This document shows positions 8,622 to 16,597 of a stretch of DNA of 64,000 nucleotides, piece after piece. The DNA comes from CAJQGY01 sp905478015 (lineage in GTDB: Bacteria; Pseudomonadota; Gammaproteobacteria; Magnimaribacterales; D2472), in the NCBI GenBank assembly GCA_943788365.1, contig CALSPZ010000001.1, positions 992,001-1,056,000 on the forward strand, in the 5' to 3' direction. Made by a program: the position numbers and the translations under genes. The notes below the pieces were generated by a model that searched no databases, was not told where the DNA came from, and saw only the letters and a program-made list of their open reading frames with translations. The stretch's first letter is position 1. Each line of letters begins with the position of its first letter.

Positions 8622-9940
8622 CGGTTGATCAAGACCAATCTGAAAAAGAATCTTTTCCAACTTACCCTCATAAAAATATATAAATCTTATACATAATAAA
8701 AATACCAATCACTGAACTATTAAAGCAGTTCTCAGTCTATATTTAATACGTAACTTACTTATAAAAATACATATGAAACAAAACTATAGATATCTAATTA
8801 TTCTAGTGACTGCTCTTGTAGGGTGTGGCGGCGGAGGAAGCAATAGTGAGACACCCGAACAAGTAAATACAGCACCTCAACTTGTAGGTTTAATTGATTT
8901 TGCAATTGATGAAAATACCACCGAGATAACTACCATTCAAGCAACAGATTCAGAGGGGGACAATATAACTTATTCCATCGAAGGTTCTGACTCAGCATTA
9001 ATGACAATAGGGAGTGTGTCTGGAGAATTATCTTTTATTTCGCCACCAGACTATGAAAATCCACAAGACAGTAATCAAGATAATATTTATGAAGTAACCA
9101 TAATTGCATCAGATGGTTCCTTATCTTCATCGCTTGGAATAATAATTTCCATTAACGATGTTCTTGAGGGCATGGGTGGATCAAATATGTTGCTTATGGG
9201 CAATAGTTTCTTTAGACCTTACGCTGAAAGATTCAGCGAGTTAGCACTAGATGCAGACTTTTTAGAACACAGAGATACTATCGTTATGAGAGGCGGCGTT
9301 TACGGCACCCCAATTGGGTTATGGACAAATGAAGATACAAACACAGAAATTAAACAAATTCTAGATTCTGGGAACATCGACATTCTTGGGATGACTTGGT
9401 ATTTAAATGAAAATAACCCTTTATCAGGTTTTACAGAATGGATAGATTATGCTTTGCAAAATAACCCCAACATAAAAATATTTGTACACATTCCACCCAT
9501 AGATTTTCCAGCAGACTGGCAGCAAGTAGCAGAAGATTATGGGTATAACAATATAAGAGATTTATATGGGTATTTGGTTAGCGATCTCTCGCATAAGGCT
9601 GTCATTGATCAGTTGCGCGAAATATACCCTTCAACAGAAATATTTACTCTTCCAACCGGGTGGGCAACATTTGATTTGGTTGATCAGTATGAAAATAATT
9701 TATTGCTTGATGATATTTCCTTATTTGGTTCCTATGATGATTCAATATTTAGAGATACAAAGGGACATCAAGGTAAAATTGTTGTTAACACAGGAGCGCT
9801 AATATGGTTGAATGGGTTATATGGGGTTAACTTAAGAACCAATGACGCCGACACAGGTTTTAATACTGACTTACATACAATCGCTGAAAATATAATGGAT
9901 CTTCATGACCAAAATTACAAACAACAATAATTTGGTTATG
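8622..9940 (+). repeat. Long direct repeat, copy 1 (cassette A)
   Basis: This 1.3-kb segment recurs at 14964-16283 in the same orientation. It includes about 150 bases of leader, the whole lipoprotein gene and a short tail to TTTGGTTATG. I read no difference over the last 604 bases (9337-9940), while the first 715 bases hold roughly 15 substitutions and three single-base indels. Both copies end at a glmS-end repeat. Confidence 0.95.
8773..9930 (+). CDS. Lipoprotein with cadherin-like domain and SGNH-like hydrolase region
   Basis: The 385-residue product has a lipobox ending at Cys18 (LVGC) followed by four glycines, so it is probably lipid-anchored. About residues 33-125 resemble a cadherin-like module (D-x-D/E-G-D-x-I-x-Y-S-I, then S-D-G-S). 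From about residue 135 the sequence LLMGNSFFRPYAERFSELA recalls block I of SGNH esterases with Asn replacing Asp, and a D-x-x-G-H near residue 338 could be the late catalytic block. Function is unknown and the hydrolase assignment is tentative. It lies alone between glmS and repeat R1. An almost identical but frameshifted copy is at 15114. Confidence 0.75.
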   Translation: MKQNYRYLIILVTALVGCGGGGSNSETPEQVNTAPQLVGLIDFAIDENTTEITTIQATDSEGDNITYSIEGSDSALMTIGSVSGELSFISPPDYENPQDSNQDNIYEVTIIASDGSLSSSLGIIISINDVLEGMGGSNMLLMGNSFFRPYAERFSELALDADFLEHRDTIVMRGGVYGTPIGLWTNEDTNTEIKQILDSGNIDILGMTWYLNENNPLSGFTEWIDYALQNNPNIKIFVHIPPIDFPADWQQVAEDYGYNNIRDLYGYLVSDLSHKAVIDQLREIYPSTEIFTLPTGWATFDLVDQYENNLLLDDISLFGSYDDSIFRDTKGHQGKIVVNTGALIWLNGLYGVNLRTNDADTGFNTDLHTIAENIMDLHDQNYKQQ

Positions 9941-9942
9941 GA

Positions 9943-9963
9943 TACTCTGTTACGGTCGAATAA
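9943..9963 (+). repeat. glmS 3'-end repeat R1
   Basis: This reads in the glmS frame as Y-S-V-T-V-E-stop (core TCT GTT ACG GTC GAA TAA). It differs from the resident tail mainly at synonymous third positions, as if copied from the glmS of another strain. It lies 12 bases after the lipoprotein stop, at the right end of cassette A. Confidence 0.75.
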
Positions 9964-9981
9964 TTTTGTATGTAACAGTTT

Positions 9982-10197
9982 ATGAATAAATTAACCAATC
10001 TCAATTTCTTTTTAATTTGGGTTTTTGGTTTTTTTGTTCTCCTATCATTTGATTTATTTGTAGAAGGTTTTGTATTTGAGTGGTTGGAATGGAATGGTAC
10101 AAATAAGAATGACTGGTTCTTTGTTCTTTGGTGGGGTTTGGTTGTTGTTTGGTTTTTAAAAGGTTCGATATCTTTGTATCAAAGACTAAAAAAATAA
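9982..10197 (+). CDS. Small two-helix membrane protein, unknown
   Basis: This 71-residue protein has two hydrophobic segments (about residues 9-31 and 46-63) and a basic C terminus (SLYQRLKK). I recognise no family. Its stop overlaps the ATG of the next gene (TAATG), so the two are probably translated together. It is the first gene of island cassette B, immediately after repeat R1. Confidence 0.55.
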   Translation: MNKLTNLNFFLIWVFGFFVLLSFDLFVEGFVFEWLEWNGTNKNDWFFVLWWGLVVVWFLKGSISLYQRLKK

Positions 10198-10592
10198 TGA
10201 ATAAAGTTCTGATTAAAACATTATTCTCAATATTAATTTTTCTTCAGATTCCAAATGCACATTCACATAATGACAACAATTTAGACAGTTTATGCACCTT
10301 TTCAAATATTCCTCTTATCAATAAAACAATTGGTTGCAGAAAAGTAACCACCGAAGAGATAAACTCCCTTAAAGTATACTGGTCTAATGAAACAAACGAA
10401 GACCTGTGCCATTATTTTTATTTTCCTATTCCAGACCCATATGCAACCAAACAACTTTTATTGGATAATTACCTGATAATGGAAAAGGAAATTATCAAGA
10501 GAGATATTGATTGTAAAAAGGATTATAGGAATGTTTTCTGGTATAGAGGCAAAGACACAAAAAGCATGTTGAAAAAGTTTTTTAAGAAATGA
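10197..10592 (+). CDS. Secreted cysteine-containing protein, unknown
   Basis: Starting at the ATG that overlaps the preceding stop gives 131 residues with a clear signal peptide (hydrophobic core about residues 6-19, cleavage near NAHS). The mature part has four cysteines spaced like two disulphides and a basic C terminus. An upstream extension in the same frame exists but would read through the previous gene and remove the signal peptide from the N terminus, so I reject it. No family recognised. Confidence 0.6.
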   Translation: MNKVLIKTLFSILIFLQIPNAHSHNDNNLDSLCTFSNIPLINKTIGCRKVTTEEINSLKVYWSNETNEDLCHYFYFPIPDPYATKQLLLDNYLIMEKEIIKRDIDCKKDYRNVFWYRGKDTKSMLKKFFKK

Positions 10593-10611
10593 GTTGGCTT
10601 ACTTATTTATC

Positions 10612-11517
10612 ATGATAGAAACAAAAACATTTTCACCAAATGTCTTTAATAGCTTTGCTATACAAGCTTATCGTTTAGTGTTTGGTCGTATTTTACCGCA
10701 GTCATTGTTTCGCGATAAAATACCTGCTGAAGCAGATCGCAAGGCAGTAAAGGGAAAGTTTGATTTAGAAATTGTTAGTCACTGCTGGGGTTATGCCAAC
10801 ATGTTAACCTATCAATTAAGTTCGTTTGTAAACTATCCACCAACGAAACTAAATTTAACTGTGACCGTTTTTTATGCTAAAGAAGATACTAAAACAAAGG
10901 CTACATTGGACTTCTTTAGTCAAATAACCACGCCAAATATAACTTGGAATTTCCACCCTCTTACCAAAGGAAAGCTCTTTAGACGTGGTATAGGCCGAAA
11001 TATGGCTGCGCGGTCAACAGAAGCTGACTGGATATGGTTTACAGATTGCGACATTATCTTTTATGAGAACTGCTTAGACTCACTCGCCGATAGTTTACAA
11101 GGCGAGAAAGGTTCATTGTTTTTTCCTAAAGAAGAAAAAATCACTGAGATGTTAGAAGATGATGACCCATTATTGTCAAATGATGCCCAACCACAAGTTA
11201 TCGATATAGAAACAGAAAATTTCAGCTTATACGAGCGTGGCAAATCCCGTGATAAAGCACGCGGCCCATTTCAAATTGTTCATGGTGACGTTGCTCGTGC
11301 TATAGGTTATTGTGAAAAACTGTCAATATTTCAAACTGAATCTGACCGTTGGCGTAAAACCTATGAAGACACCGCCTTTCGCTGGCTACTTGGCACTGAT
11401 GGTGAGCCTAAGCATATTGATGGTGTTTTTCATATTCATCATGTTACAAAAGGACGTTATAAAGAAAATTCTCAATTGTCTAAAGTGCGTAGTAATATCC
11501 GTTTAAGCCAAAAATAG
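10612..11517 (+). CDS. Glycosyltransferase, GT-A fold (GT2-like)
   Basis: The 301-residue product has a D-x-D metal motif in WIWFTDCDIIF (about residue 145) preceded by GRNMAARSTEADW, the usual layout of family 2 glycosyltransferases, where the aspartates bind the metal and the sugar nucleotide. I chose the ATG at 10612 over an earlier in-frame TTG at 10594. It is followed 4 bases later by the Kdo kinase gene, which suggests both modify the lipopolysaccharide core. Sugar specificity cannot be told. G+C is slightly higher than in the host genes. Confidence 0.75.
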   Translation: MIETKTFSPNVFNSFAIQAYRLVFGRILPQSLFRDKIPAEADRKAVKGKFDLEIVSHCWGYANMLTYQLSSFVNYPPTKLNLTVTVFYAKEDTKTKATLDFFSQITTPNITWNFHPLTKGKLFRRGIGRNMAARSTEADWIWFTDCDIIFYENCLDSLADSLQGEKGSLFFPKEEKITEMLEDDDPLLSNDAQPQVIDIETENFSLYERGKSRDKARGPFQIVHGDVARAIGYCEKLSIFQTESDRWRKTYEDTAFRWLLGTDGEPKHIDGVFHIHHVTKGRYKENSQLSKVRSNIRLSQK

Positions 11518-11521
11518 TTAC

Positions 11522-12247
11522 ATGGCATACATAAAACAAAAATCAGTTAAGTCCCACATCATGTTGTTTGATTCAGGCCATTTCCCTGTACCTGTCCCAA
11601 AAATGTTTACGGGTCAATATTGGAAGACACAAAATGCCATAACAGGACAGGCAACCGGCCGTGGTACCACCTACTTTTTTAAACATAACAAAAATGAATA
11701 TGTGTTACGGCACTATCGTCGTGGCGGATTGATTGGAAAAGTACTAAGTGATCAATATATGTACACAGGTATTGAAAAATCACGAGCATGGCGAGAATTT
11801 AAGCTGCTACAGCAAATGAAAAATATGGATTTAAATTGTCCAACCCCGATCGCAGCGATGTTGAAGAAGACTGGCTTATATTACCAAGCCGATATCATTT
11901 TAAAAAAAATTTCCAGCGCTAGGGACTTACATCATATTTTACTAGCAAACAGCTTAACCGCTGATGTTTGGAAAAAAATTGGTCAAACCATTGCCAAATT
12001 TCATCATCATCAGATTTATCTCCACGATTTAAATATCCACAACATTATGCTCGATATAGAAAACGAGGTTTGGTTAATTGATTTTGATAAATGCCAAATT
12101 AGACAAGGCAGTAATTGGAAAAACTCAAACATAGCGCGTTTAAAGCGATCATTTGAGAAAGAAAAACGATTACATAATATTTATTGGCAACTGGCCGATT
12201 GGCAAATACTAATATCTGCCTATAACGAAGCGGCAATGGCTAATTAA
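11522..12247 (+). CDS. kdkA: 3-deoxy-D-manno-octulosonic acid (Kdo) kinase
   Basis: This 241-residue protein belongs to the KdkA/WaaP lipopolysaccharide kinase family. Visible are the N-terminal GRGTTYFF, YVLRHYRRGG (the lysine-equivalent region) and KSRAWREF segments, the catalytic HDLNIHNIML loop and the metal-binding LIDFDKC. KdkA phosphorylates Kdo of the inner core, which is typical when a lineage carries one Kdo. It lies next to the glycosyltransferase and just upstream of the sulfotransferase, so cassette B looks like a surface-glycan module. Confidence 0.88.
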   Translation: MAYIKQKSVKSHIMLFDSGHFPVPVPKMFTGQYWKTQNAITGQATGRGTTYFFKHNKNEYVLRHYRRGGLIGKVLSDQYMYTGIEKSRAWREFKLLQQMKNMDLNCPTPIAAMLKKTGLYYQADIILKKISSARDLHHILLANSLTADVWKKIGQTIAKFHHHQIYLHDLNIHNIMLDIENEVWLIDFDKCQIRQGSNWKNSNIARLKRSFEKEKRLHNIYWQLADWQILISAYNEAAMAN

Positions 12248-12258
12248 GGAGTTGACGT

Positions 12259-13086
12259 CTGTTTAAGCACATTCACATTGTTGCCTGCTCGCCGCGATCC
12301 GGTACTACTCTCTTGCACGAGGCGATGGCCACTTGTTTTCGGACAAACAAGCATTATGACCATGAGATTCGCTTTCACCTCGTAACCGCAAAAAACAACG
12401 ATGTGGTTATCACGAAACGACCCAAAGATACGTTGTACATGCCAGGAGTCATCGACGATCCTAATCTCTATGTCATTTACGTAACGCGCGATCCGCGTGA
12501 TGTCATCGTTAGCCGGCACGGTAAGAGCGAGGATATGTACTACTCGAACATTAGGCTTTGGCGTGAATTGCATGCCTGTGCACGCTCATTGTTCGGCCAC
12601 GATCGTTTTCTCAATATCCGGTACGAGGATTTCGTAAATAACCCTGACGCCACACAAAACCAAATCACTGCAAAATTTCCATGGCTTGAGAAACAACACA
12701 AATTTTCTGAGTACCATGAACACGCGCAAGTGTCTGAAAAGTCAAAGGTTGCAATGCGTGGCGTCCGTCCCATTGGAACGACCAGTGTCGGTGTCTGGCG
12801 AAAACATCTCGGTCGCATCGTTCAACAGCAGGCAATCCACGGCACAATGACACCAGATCTCGTCGGTTGTGGATACGAATCATCGCCGGATTGGGAAGTT
12901 GTTCTGGACGGCGTTTTACCGGATAAATCTAACAGTTGGTATCCGGAGAAAAAACCTTTTTGGCAGAGAATTTCGCAATCCATTGATGCTTCGAGAAAAA
13001 TATCTATCTATCGGCGCAAGAAAGGACTTAGTCGAATCAGCAGAGCAACCAATGACGGTGGAGTAGAACAAAACAGAGAATTATAA
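12259..13086 (+). CDS. PAPS-dependent sulfotransferase with non-ATG start
   Basis: The frame contains the sulfotransferase 5'-phosphosulfate loop SPRSGTT at about 12286-12306, followed by the 3'-phosphate motif region YVTRDPRDVIVSRHG and a YEDFVNNP segment. No ATG precedes the loop; the first one lies after it. The frame opens after TGA at 12253, and AAGGAG at 12246-12251 is 7 bases before a CTG at 12259, the only reasonable start I see. It transfers sulfate from PAPS, probably to a sugar. G+C is near 50% (29 of 60 at 12301-12360, 31 of 60 at 12541-12600), far above its neighbours. The C terminus reads into repeat R2. Confidence 0.8.
   Translation: MFKHIHIVACSPRSGTTLLHEAMATCFRTNKHYDHEIRFHLVTAKNNDVVITKRPKDTLYMPGVIDDPNLYVIYVTRDPRDVIVSRHGKSEDMYYSNIRLWRELHACARSLFGHDRFLNIRYEDFVNNPDATQNQITAKFPWLEKQHKFSEYHEHAQVSEKSKVAMRGVRPIGTTSVGVWRKHLGRIVQQQAIHGTMTPDLVGCGYESSPDWEVVLDGVLPDKSNSWYPEKKPFWQRISQSIDASRKISIYRRKKGLSRISRATNDGGVEQNREL
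13052..13066 (+). repeat. glmS 3'-end repeat R2, truncated
   Basis: This reads in the glmS frame as M-T-V-E-stop (ATG ACG GTG GAG TAG). The 13 bases ACGGTGGAGTAGA are identical to R4. It is embedded out of frame in the last codons of the sulfotransferase, so that gene probably ran past its original end when the junction formed. It marks the border between cassettes B and C. Confidence 0.55.
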
Positions 13087-13096
13087 ATTTATAAAC

Positions 13097-13495
13097 ATGC
13101 CAGAAATTACTCTAATATTTGCCACGATACTTTCATCATTTATGATAATTCTATCTTTTAGAGTTCTCGACCTCAGAGGAAGTCCCGTCACAAAATTTCT
13201 TCACAAACCCAATAGGATTGTTGATGACAAAACTCTTCAAAGGTCCATCAGAGGGCACGGAAATCTAGTCGAATATGCTCCACTATTCTTAATTTTAATG
13301 TTTATTCTTGAATTATCAGGGGCACCTCAAACTCAACTTTATTTCTCTGGAATAGCATTTACGGTCGGGAGATTGATGCACGGAATAGTTTTTTCTTTTT
13401 TGAAACCAAATATGTTTTTAAGAATTGGTGGTATGGCACTAACTTTTGTTGGTTTCTTGGGTCTCATCAGGACGTCGATTATGCTACTTTTATAA
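13097..13495 (+). CDS. MAPEG family membrane protein
   Basis: The 132-residue product has four hydrophobic segments and the MAPEG pattern R-x-x-R-x-H-G-N-x-x-E-Y-x-P in the first half (RSIRGHGNLVEYAPLFLIL). MAPEG proteins include glutathione-dependent detoxification enzymes; the substrate here is unknown. It starts cassette C just after repeat R2 and ends two bases before the MORN-repeat gene. A second, only distantly similar MAPEG gene is at 24885. Confidence 0.85.
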   Translation: MPEITLIFATILSSFMIILSFRVLDLRGSPVTKFLHKPNRIVDDKTLQRSIRGHGNLVEYAPLFLILMFILELSGAPQTQLYFSGIAFTVGRLMHGIVFSFLKPNMFLRIGGMALTFVGFLGLIRTSIMLLL

Positions 13496-13497
13496 GT

Positions 13498-14337
13498 ATG
13501 GAAGAAAAATATATAAAGTTTTATCAGAGTTTCCATAAAGGATTTCAGGGAAAGAAATCTAATTCTCTGTTCAAAACCAGTCAGTTACAAAGAAAAGCAA
13601 ATTACAAAAATGGAGAGCAAGATGGACCTCAGGAAGAATACTTTGAAGACGGTCAACTGAAACTAAAGGGTTATTATAAAGAGGGCAATCTGATTGAATC
13701 AGAAAATTATGATGAAGATGGATCATTAAAAGATGGTTGCTACAAAGAATACTTTGAAGATGGTCAACTGCTTTCCGAATTAAATTTTAAACATGGAACT
13801 CAAGAAGGTCTCATGGTGGTTAAATCTTCAGAGGGGAAATTATTATTTGAGGGTTTTTTTAAAAATGGCAAATTGCAAGACTCTAATATTCTAGACACAG
13901 TAAATGGAGAAATGCTTATCGTAAAAGCAAATGCTTTAACATACATGATTAACACAAAACATCCTTTCACAGGCATTGCGGAGTATTTCAGAGACAATAC
14001 AATTATTGCGGTAAAAACCTTTTTTCAAGGACTTTTATATGGTGAATTAGACTTATCAGAAATAGAACCTGTATGGGGAACCTATATCGAGACACTATGG
14101 CAAAAAACACAAGAGGAAATCGAGGATATTTATGTTTATCATAATGACAAAGAATCAAAGTTCTTATCTATAAGGGGAGAAGTTGAGGGTTCATTTAAAT
14201 CATATTATGCAAATGGGCAACTCGAGTCTAAAGAAAACTACTTCAACAGAAAACCACACGGTTTGTTTGAATATTTTGATGAAGAAGGAACCCTGGTAGA
14301 ATCTAAAACATGGGAAAATGGTTTGCTAGTTCAATGA
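13498..14337 (+). CDS. MORN-type repeat protein (YwqK-like)
   Basis: This 279-residue soluble protein carries several MORN_2-like units: EEYFEDGQLKLKGYY, KEYFEDGQLLSELNF, SEGKLLFEGFFKNGK and, near the C terminus, SYYANGQLESKENY and EYFDEEGTLVESKTW. Such repeats fold as beta hairpins and occur in YwqK-type proteins, sometimes linked to toxin-immunity loci. The role here is unknown. The stop overlaps the next gene's ATG (ATGA), so the two are probably co-translated. Confidence 0.75.
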   Translation: MEEKYIKFYQSFHKGFQGKKSNSLFKTSQLQRKANYKNGEQDGPQEEYFEDGQLKLKGYYKEGNLIESENYDEDGSLKDGCYKEYFEDGQLLSELNFKHGTQEGLMVVKSSEGKLLFEGFFKNGKLQDSNILDTVNGEMLIVKANALTYMINTKHPFTGIAEYFRDNTIIAVKTFFQGLLYGELDLSEIEPVWGTYIETLWQKTQEEIEDIYVYHNDKESKFLSIRGEVEGSFKSYYANGQLESKENYFNRKPHGLFEYFDEEGTLVESKTWENGLLVQ

Positions 14338-14873
14338 AAGATAGATGTAAAAACCTTACCAGTCTTTTAAAAGAAATTAAAAAACACTATCAGTTTGCTA
14401 ACAAAGCAAACCCAGTAGATATATTTAAACCAAACCACCTCACTATAAACGACATGGTAGATGCTGAAAAATATTTTAATACTAGTTGTGCTAATTATCA
14501 TCTTCTAAATCAAGATTTGCTGTATGAATTATGGGGTCGGTTTGAAGATCATTTTGAAATAGAAAAAGATTGTGAACATAACGAAAAAGGATGGGACCAA
14601 TACACAGACCTTACCGAAGGATATGAATGCGGACGTGGTAATTTTGAATTCGAGTTAAGATACATATACGCAAAGAAATTACTAGAACTACCATATGATT
14701 ATGTTTTTAAAACCTTTACCGTTATTGATAGAAAAAAGAGTATTTACAATCCATTAACAGATTTCTTTTCGATCTTTGAAGATATGTTTGATAGACAAGG
14801 GATGAGTGGTTTAAGTGTAGATTGGGAGCAGATTGACAATTTTTATGAAAAACACAAACATTATTATGAATAA
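14334..14873 (+). CDS. Unknown acidic cytoplasmic protein
   Basis: From the ATG that overlaps the MORN gene stop this encodes 179 residues, without signal peptide or membrane helix, rich in aromatic and acidic residues and with three cysteines. An in-frame ATG 24 bases upstream would overlap the MORN gene more. I recognise no family. Tight coupling to a MORN/YwqK-like protein suggests a partner function, perhaps an immunity-type pair, but nothing in the sequence proves it. Confidence 0.55.
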   Translation: MKDRCKNLTSLLKEIKKHYQFANKANPVDIFKPNHLTINDMVDAEKYFNTSCANYHLLNQDLLYELWGRFEDHFEIEKDCEHNEKGWDQYTDLTEGYECGRGNFEFELRYIYAKKLLELPYDYVFKTFTVIDRKKSIYNPLTDFFSIFEDMFDRQGMSGLSVDWEQIDNFYEKHKHYYE

Positions 14874-14953
14874 CTTCAGGACAATTCATGCAATCAAACC
14901 TCAACACCTTCAAATACCATAGAAATAGTGGAAACTCAAAACATTGCTACGGA

Positions 14954-14974
14954 CACTCTGCTACGGTTGATTAA
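14954..14974 (+). repeat. glmS 3'-end repeat R3
   Basis: This reads in the glmS frame as H-S-A-T-V-D-stop (core TCT GCT ACG GTT GAT TAA), the most diverged full-length copy. The heptamer GCTACGG also occurs at 14946-14952, giving a small tandem echo. R3 is at the left end of the second lipoprotein cassette, and the long direct repeat begins inside it. Confidence 0.7.
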
Positions 14975-16283
14975 GACCAATCTGAAAAAGAATCTTTTCC
15001 AACTTACCCTCATAAAAATATATAAATCTTATACATAATAAAAATACCAATCACTGAACTATTAAAGCAGTTCTCAGTCTATATTTAATACGAACTTACT
15101 TATAAAAATACATATGAAACAAAACTATAGATATCTAATTATTCTTGGTGACTGCTCTTGTAGGGTGTGGCGGCGGAGGAAGCAATAGTGAGACACCAGA
15201 ACAAGTAAATACAGCACCTCAACTTGTAGGTTTAATTGATTTTGCAATTGATGAAAACACCACTCGAGATAACTACCATTCAAGCAACAGATGCCGAGGG
15301 GGACAATATAACTTATTCCATCGAAGGTTCTGACTCAGCATTAATGACAATAGGGAGTTTGTCTGGAGAATTATCTTTTATTTCGCCTCCAGACTATGAA
15401 AATCCACAAGACAGTAATCAAGATAATATTTATGAAGTAACCATAATTGCATCAGATGGTTCCTTATCCTCATCGCTTGGAATAATAATTTCCATTAACG
15501 ATGTTCTTGAGGGCATGGGTGGATCAAATATGTTGCTTATGGGCAATAGTTTCTTTAGACCTTACGCTGAAAGATTCAGCGAGTTAGCACTAGATGCAGA
15601 CTTTTTAGAACACAGAGATACTATCGTTATGAGAGGCGGCGTTTACGGCACACCAATTGGATTATGGACAAAAGAAGACACAAACACAGAAATTAAACAA
15701 ATTCTAGATTCTGGGAACATCGACATTCTTGGGATGACTTGGTATTTAAATGAAAATAACCCTTTATCAGGTTTTACAGAATGGATAGATTATGCTTTGC
15801 AAAATAACCCCAACATAAAAATATTTGTACACATTCCACCCATAGATTTTCCAGCAGACTGGCAGCAAGTAGCAGAAGATTATGGGTATAACAATATAAG
15901 AGATTTATATGGGTATTTGGTTAGCGATCTCTCGCATAAGGCTGTCATTGATCAGTTGCGCGAAATATACCCTTCAACAGAAATATTTACTCTTCCAACC
16001 GGGTGGGCAACATTTGATTTGGTTGATCAGTATGAAAATAATTTATTGCTTGATGATATTTCCTTATTTGGTTCCTATGATGATTCAATATTTAGAGATA
16101 CAAAGGGACATCAAGGTAAAATTGTTGTTAACACAGGAGCGCTAATATGGTTGAATGGGTTATATGGGGTTAACTTAAGAACCAATGACGCCGACACAGG
16201 TTTTAATACTGACTTACATACAATCGCTGAAAATATAATGGATCTTCATGACCAAAATTACAAACAACAATAATTTGGTTATG
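14964..16283 (+). repeat. Long direct repeat, copy 2 (cassette A')
   Basis: This is the second copy of the segment at 8622-9940, in the same orientation, 6.3 kb apart. Identity is complete as far as I can read over 15680-16283 and lower over the first half, where all single-base indels lie. It is bounded by repeats R3 and R4. Confidence 0.95.
15114..16273 (+). pseudogene. Frameshifted duplicate of the cadherin/SGNH-like lipoprotein
   Basis: Aligned with the intact gene at 8773, this copy has one extra base near 15146 (inside the signal peptide, ATTCTTGG against ATTCTAG) and another near 15263 (ACTCGAG against ACCGAG). Together they move the frame by two, so no single frame encodes the signal peptide, lipobox and hydrolase part. 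From about 15236 to the stop the frame is open and almost identical in sequence to copy 1. It is probably a pseudogene of recent origin, although a shorter cytoplasmic protein could in principle be made. Confidence 0.85.
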
Positions 16284-16285
16284 TC

Positions 16286-16306
16286 TACTCCGTTACGGTG
16301 GAGTAG
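16286..16306 (+). repeat. glmS 3'-end repeat R4
   Basis: This reads in the glmS frame as Y-S-V-T-V-E-stop (core TCC GTT ACG GTG GAG TAG) and is closest to the resident glmS end. It lies 12 bases after the pseudogene stop, mirroring R1 after the intact copy. I found no further copy downstream to 64 kb. Confidence 0.75.
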
Positions 16307-16327
16307 ATTTGAACAGCAATTAATTTT

Positions 16328-16576
16328 ATGAAAATAATTAATAAGATAATTACGTTATTAACTGCCGTAATAATGATACTTATTTTAGTTGGTCTAGTGT
16401 TCTCTTCAAGTGTAAGAAACAACCTAATAGTTCTCTTTGAAAGTCTTTATAACTCAGGCCCTATAGGGATATTGGTTGCTATTTGGCTGACCTGGTCTTT
16501 TTGGAGCGCACCAAAAACAATAAAGAAACTTTATAAGGCTGGAGGCTTTAATTCCAAGCTTTGGAAAGACTTATAA
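16328..16576 (+). CDS. Small two-helix membrane protein, unknown
   Basis: The 82-residue product has two hydrophobic helices (about residues 8-27 and 44-61) and a basic C-terminal tail. It follows R4 by 21 bases and is the first of three small membrane-protein genes in a row (16328, 16598, 16695) that look co-transcribed. No family recognised. Confidence 0.5.
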   Translation: MKIINKIITLLTAVIMILILVGLVFSSSVRNNLIVLFESLYNSGPIGILVAIWLTWSFWSAPKTIKKLYKAGGFNSKLWKDL

Positions 16577-16597
16577 TTTACAAGACTATTAATTTAA

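Larger units (their letters stand above)
8610..16306. mobile_element. Genomic island downstream of glmS, cut into cassettes by glmS-end repeats
   Basis: The segment begins at the glmS stop and ends at the last recognizable glmS-end copy. Internal copies at 9943, 13052 and 14954 divide it into four cassettes: (A) lipoprotein; (B) two small proteins, glycosyltransferase, Kdo kinase and sulfotransferase; (C) MAPEG, MORN-repeat and unknown protein; (A') frameshifted duplicate of A. Base composition differs between cassettes, with the sulfotransferase far more GC-rich. No recombinase or transposase gene is present. The mobile nature is inferred from the repeats, the duplication and the mixed cargo. 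Confidence 0.55.

Noticed and set aside
12244..12573. 109-codon open frame antisense to the sulfotransferase
   Set aside because: The plus strand carries diagnostic sulfotransferase motifs. High GC in this cassette makes long chance frames more common.
8610..16306. Tn7-like transposon at glmS
   Set aside because: The location is right, but I see no tnsA-E genes and no terminal inverted repeats, and Tn7 does not duplicate the glmS tail. I therefore describe the region only as an island with glmS-end repeats.
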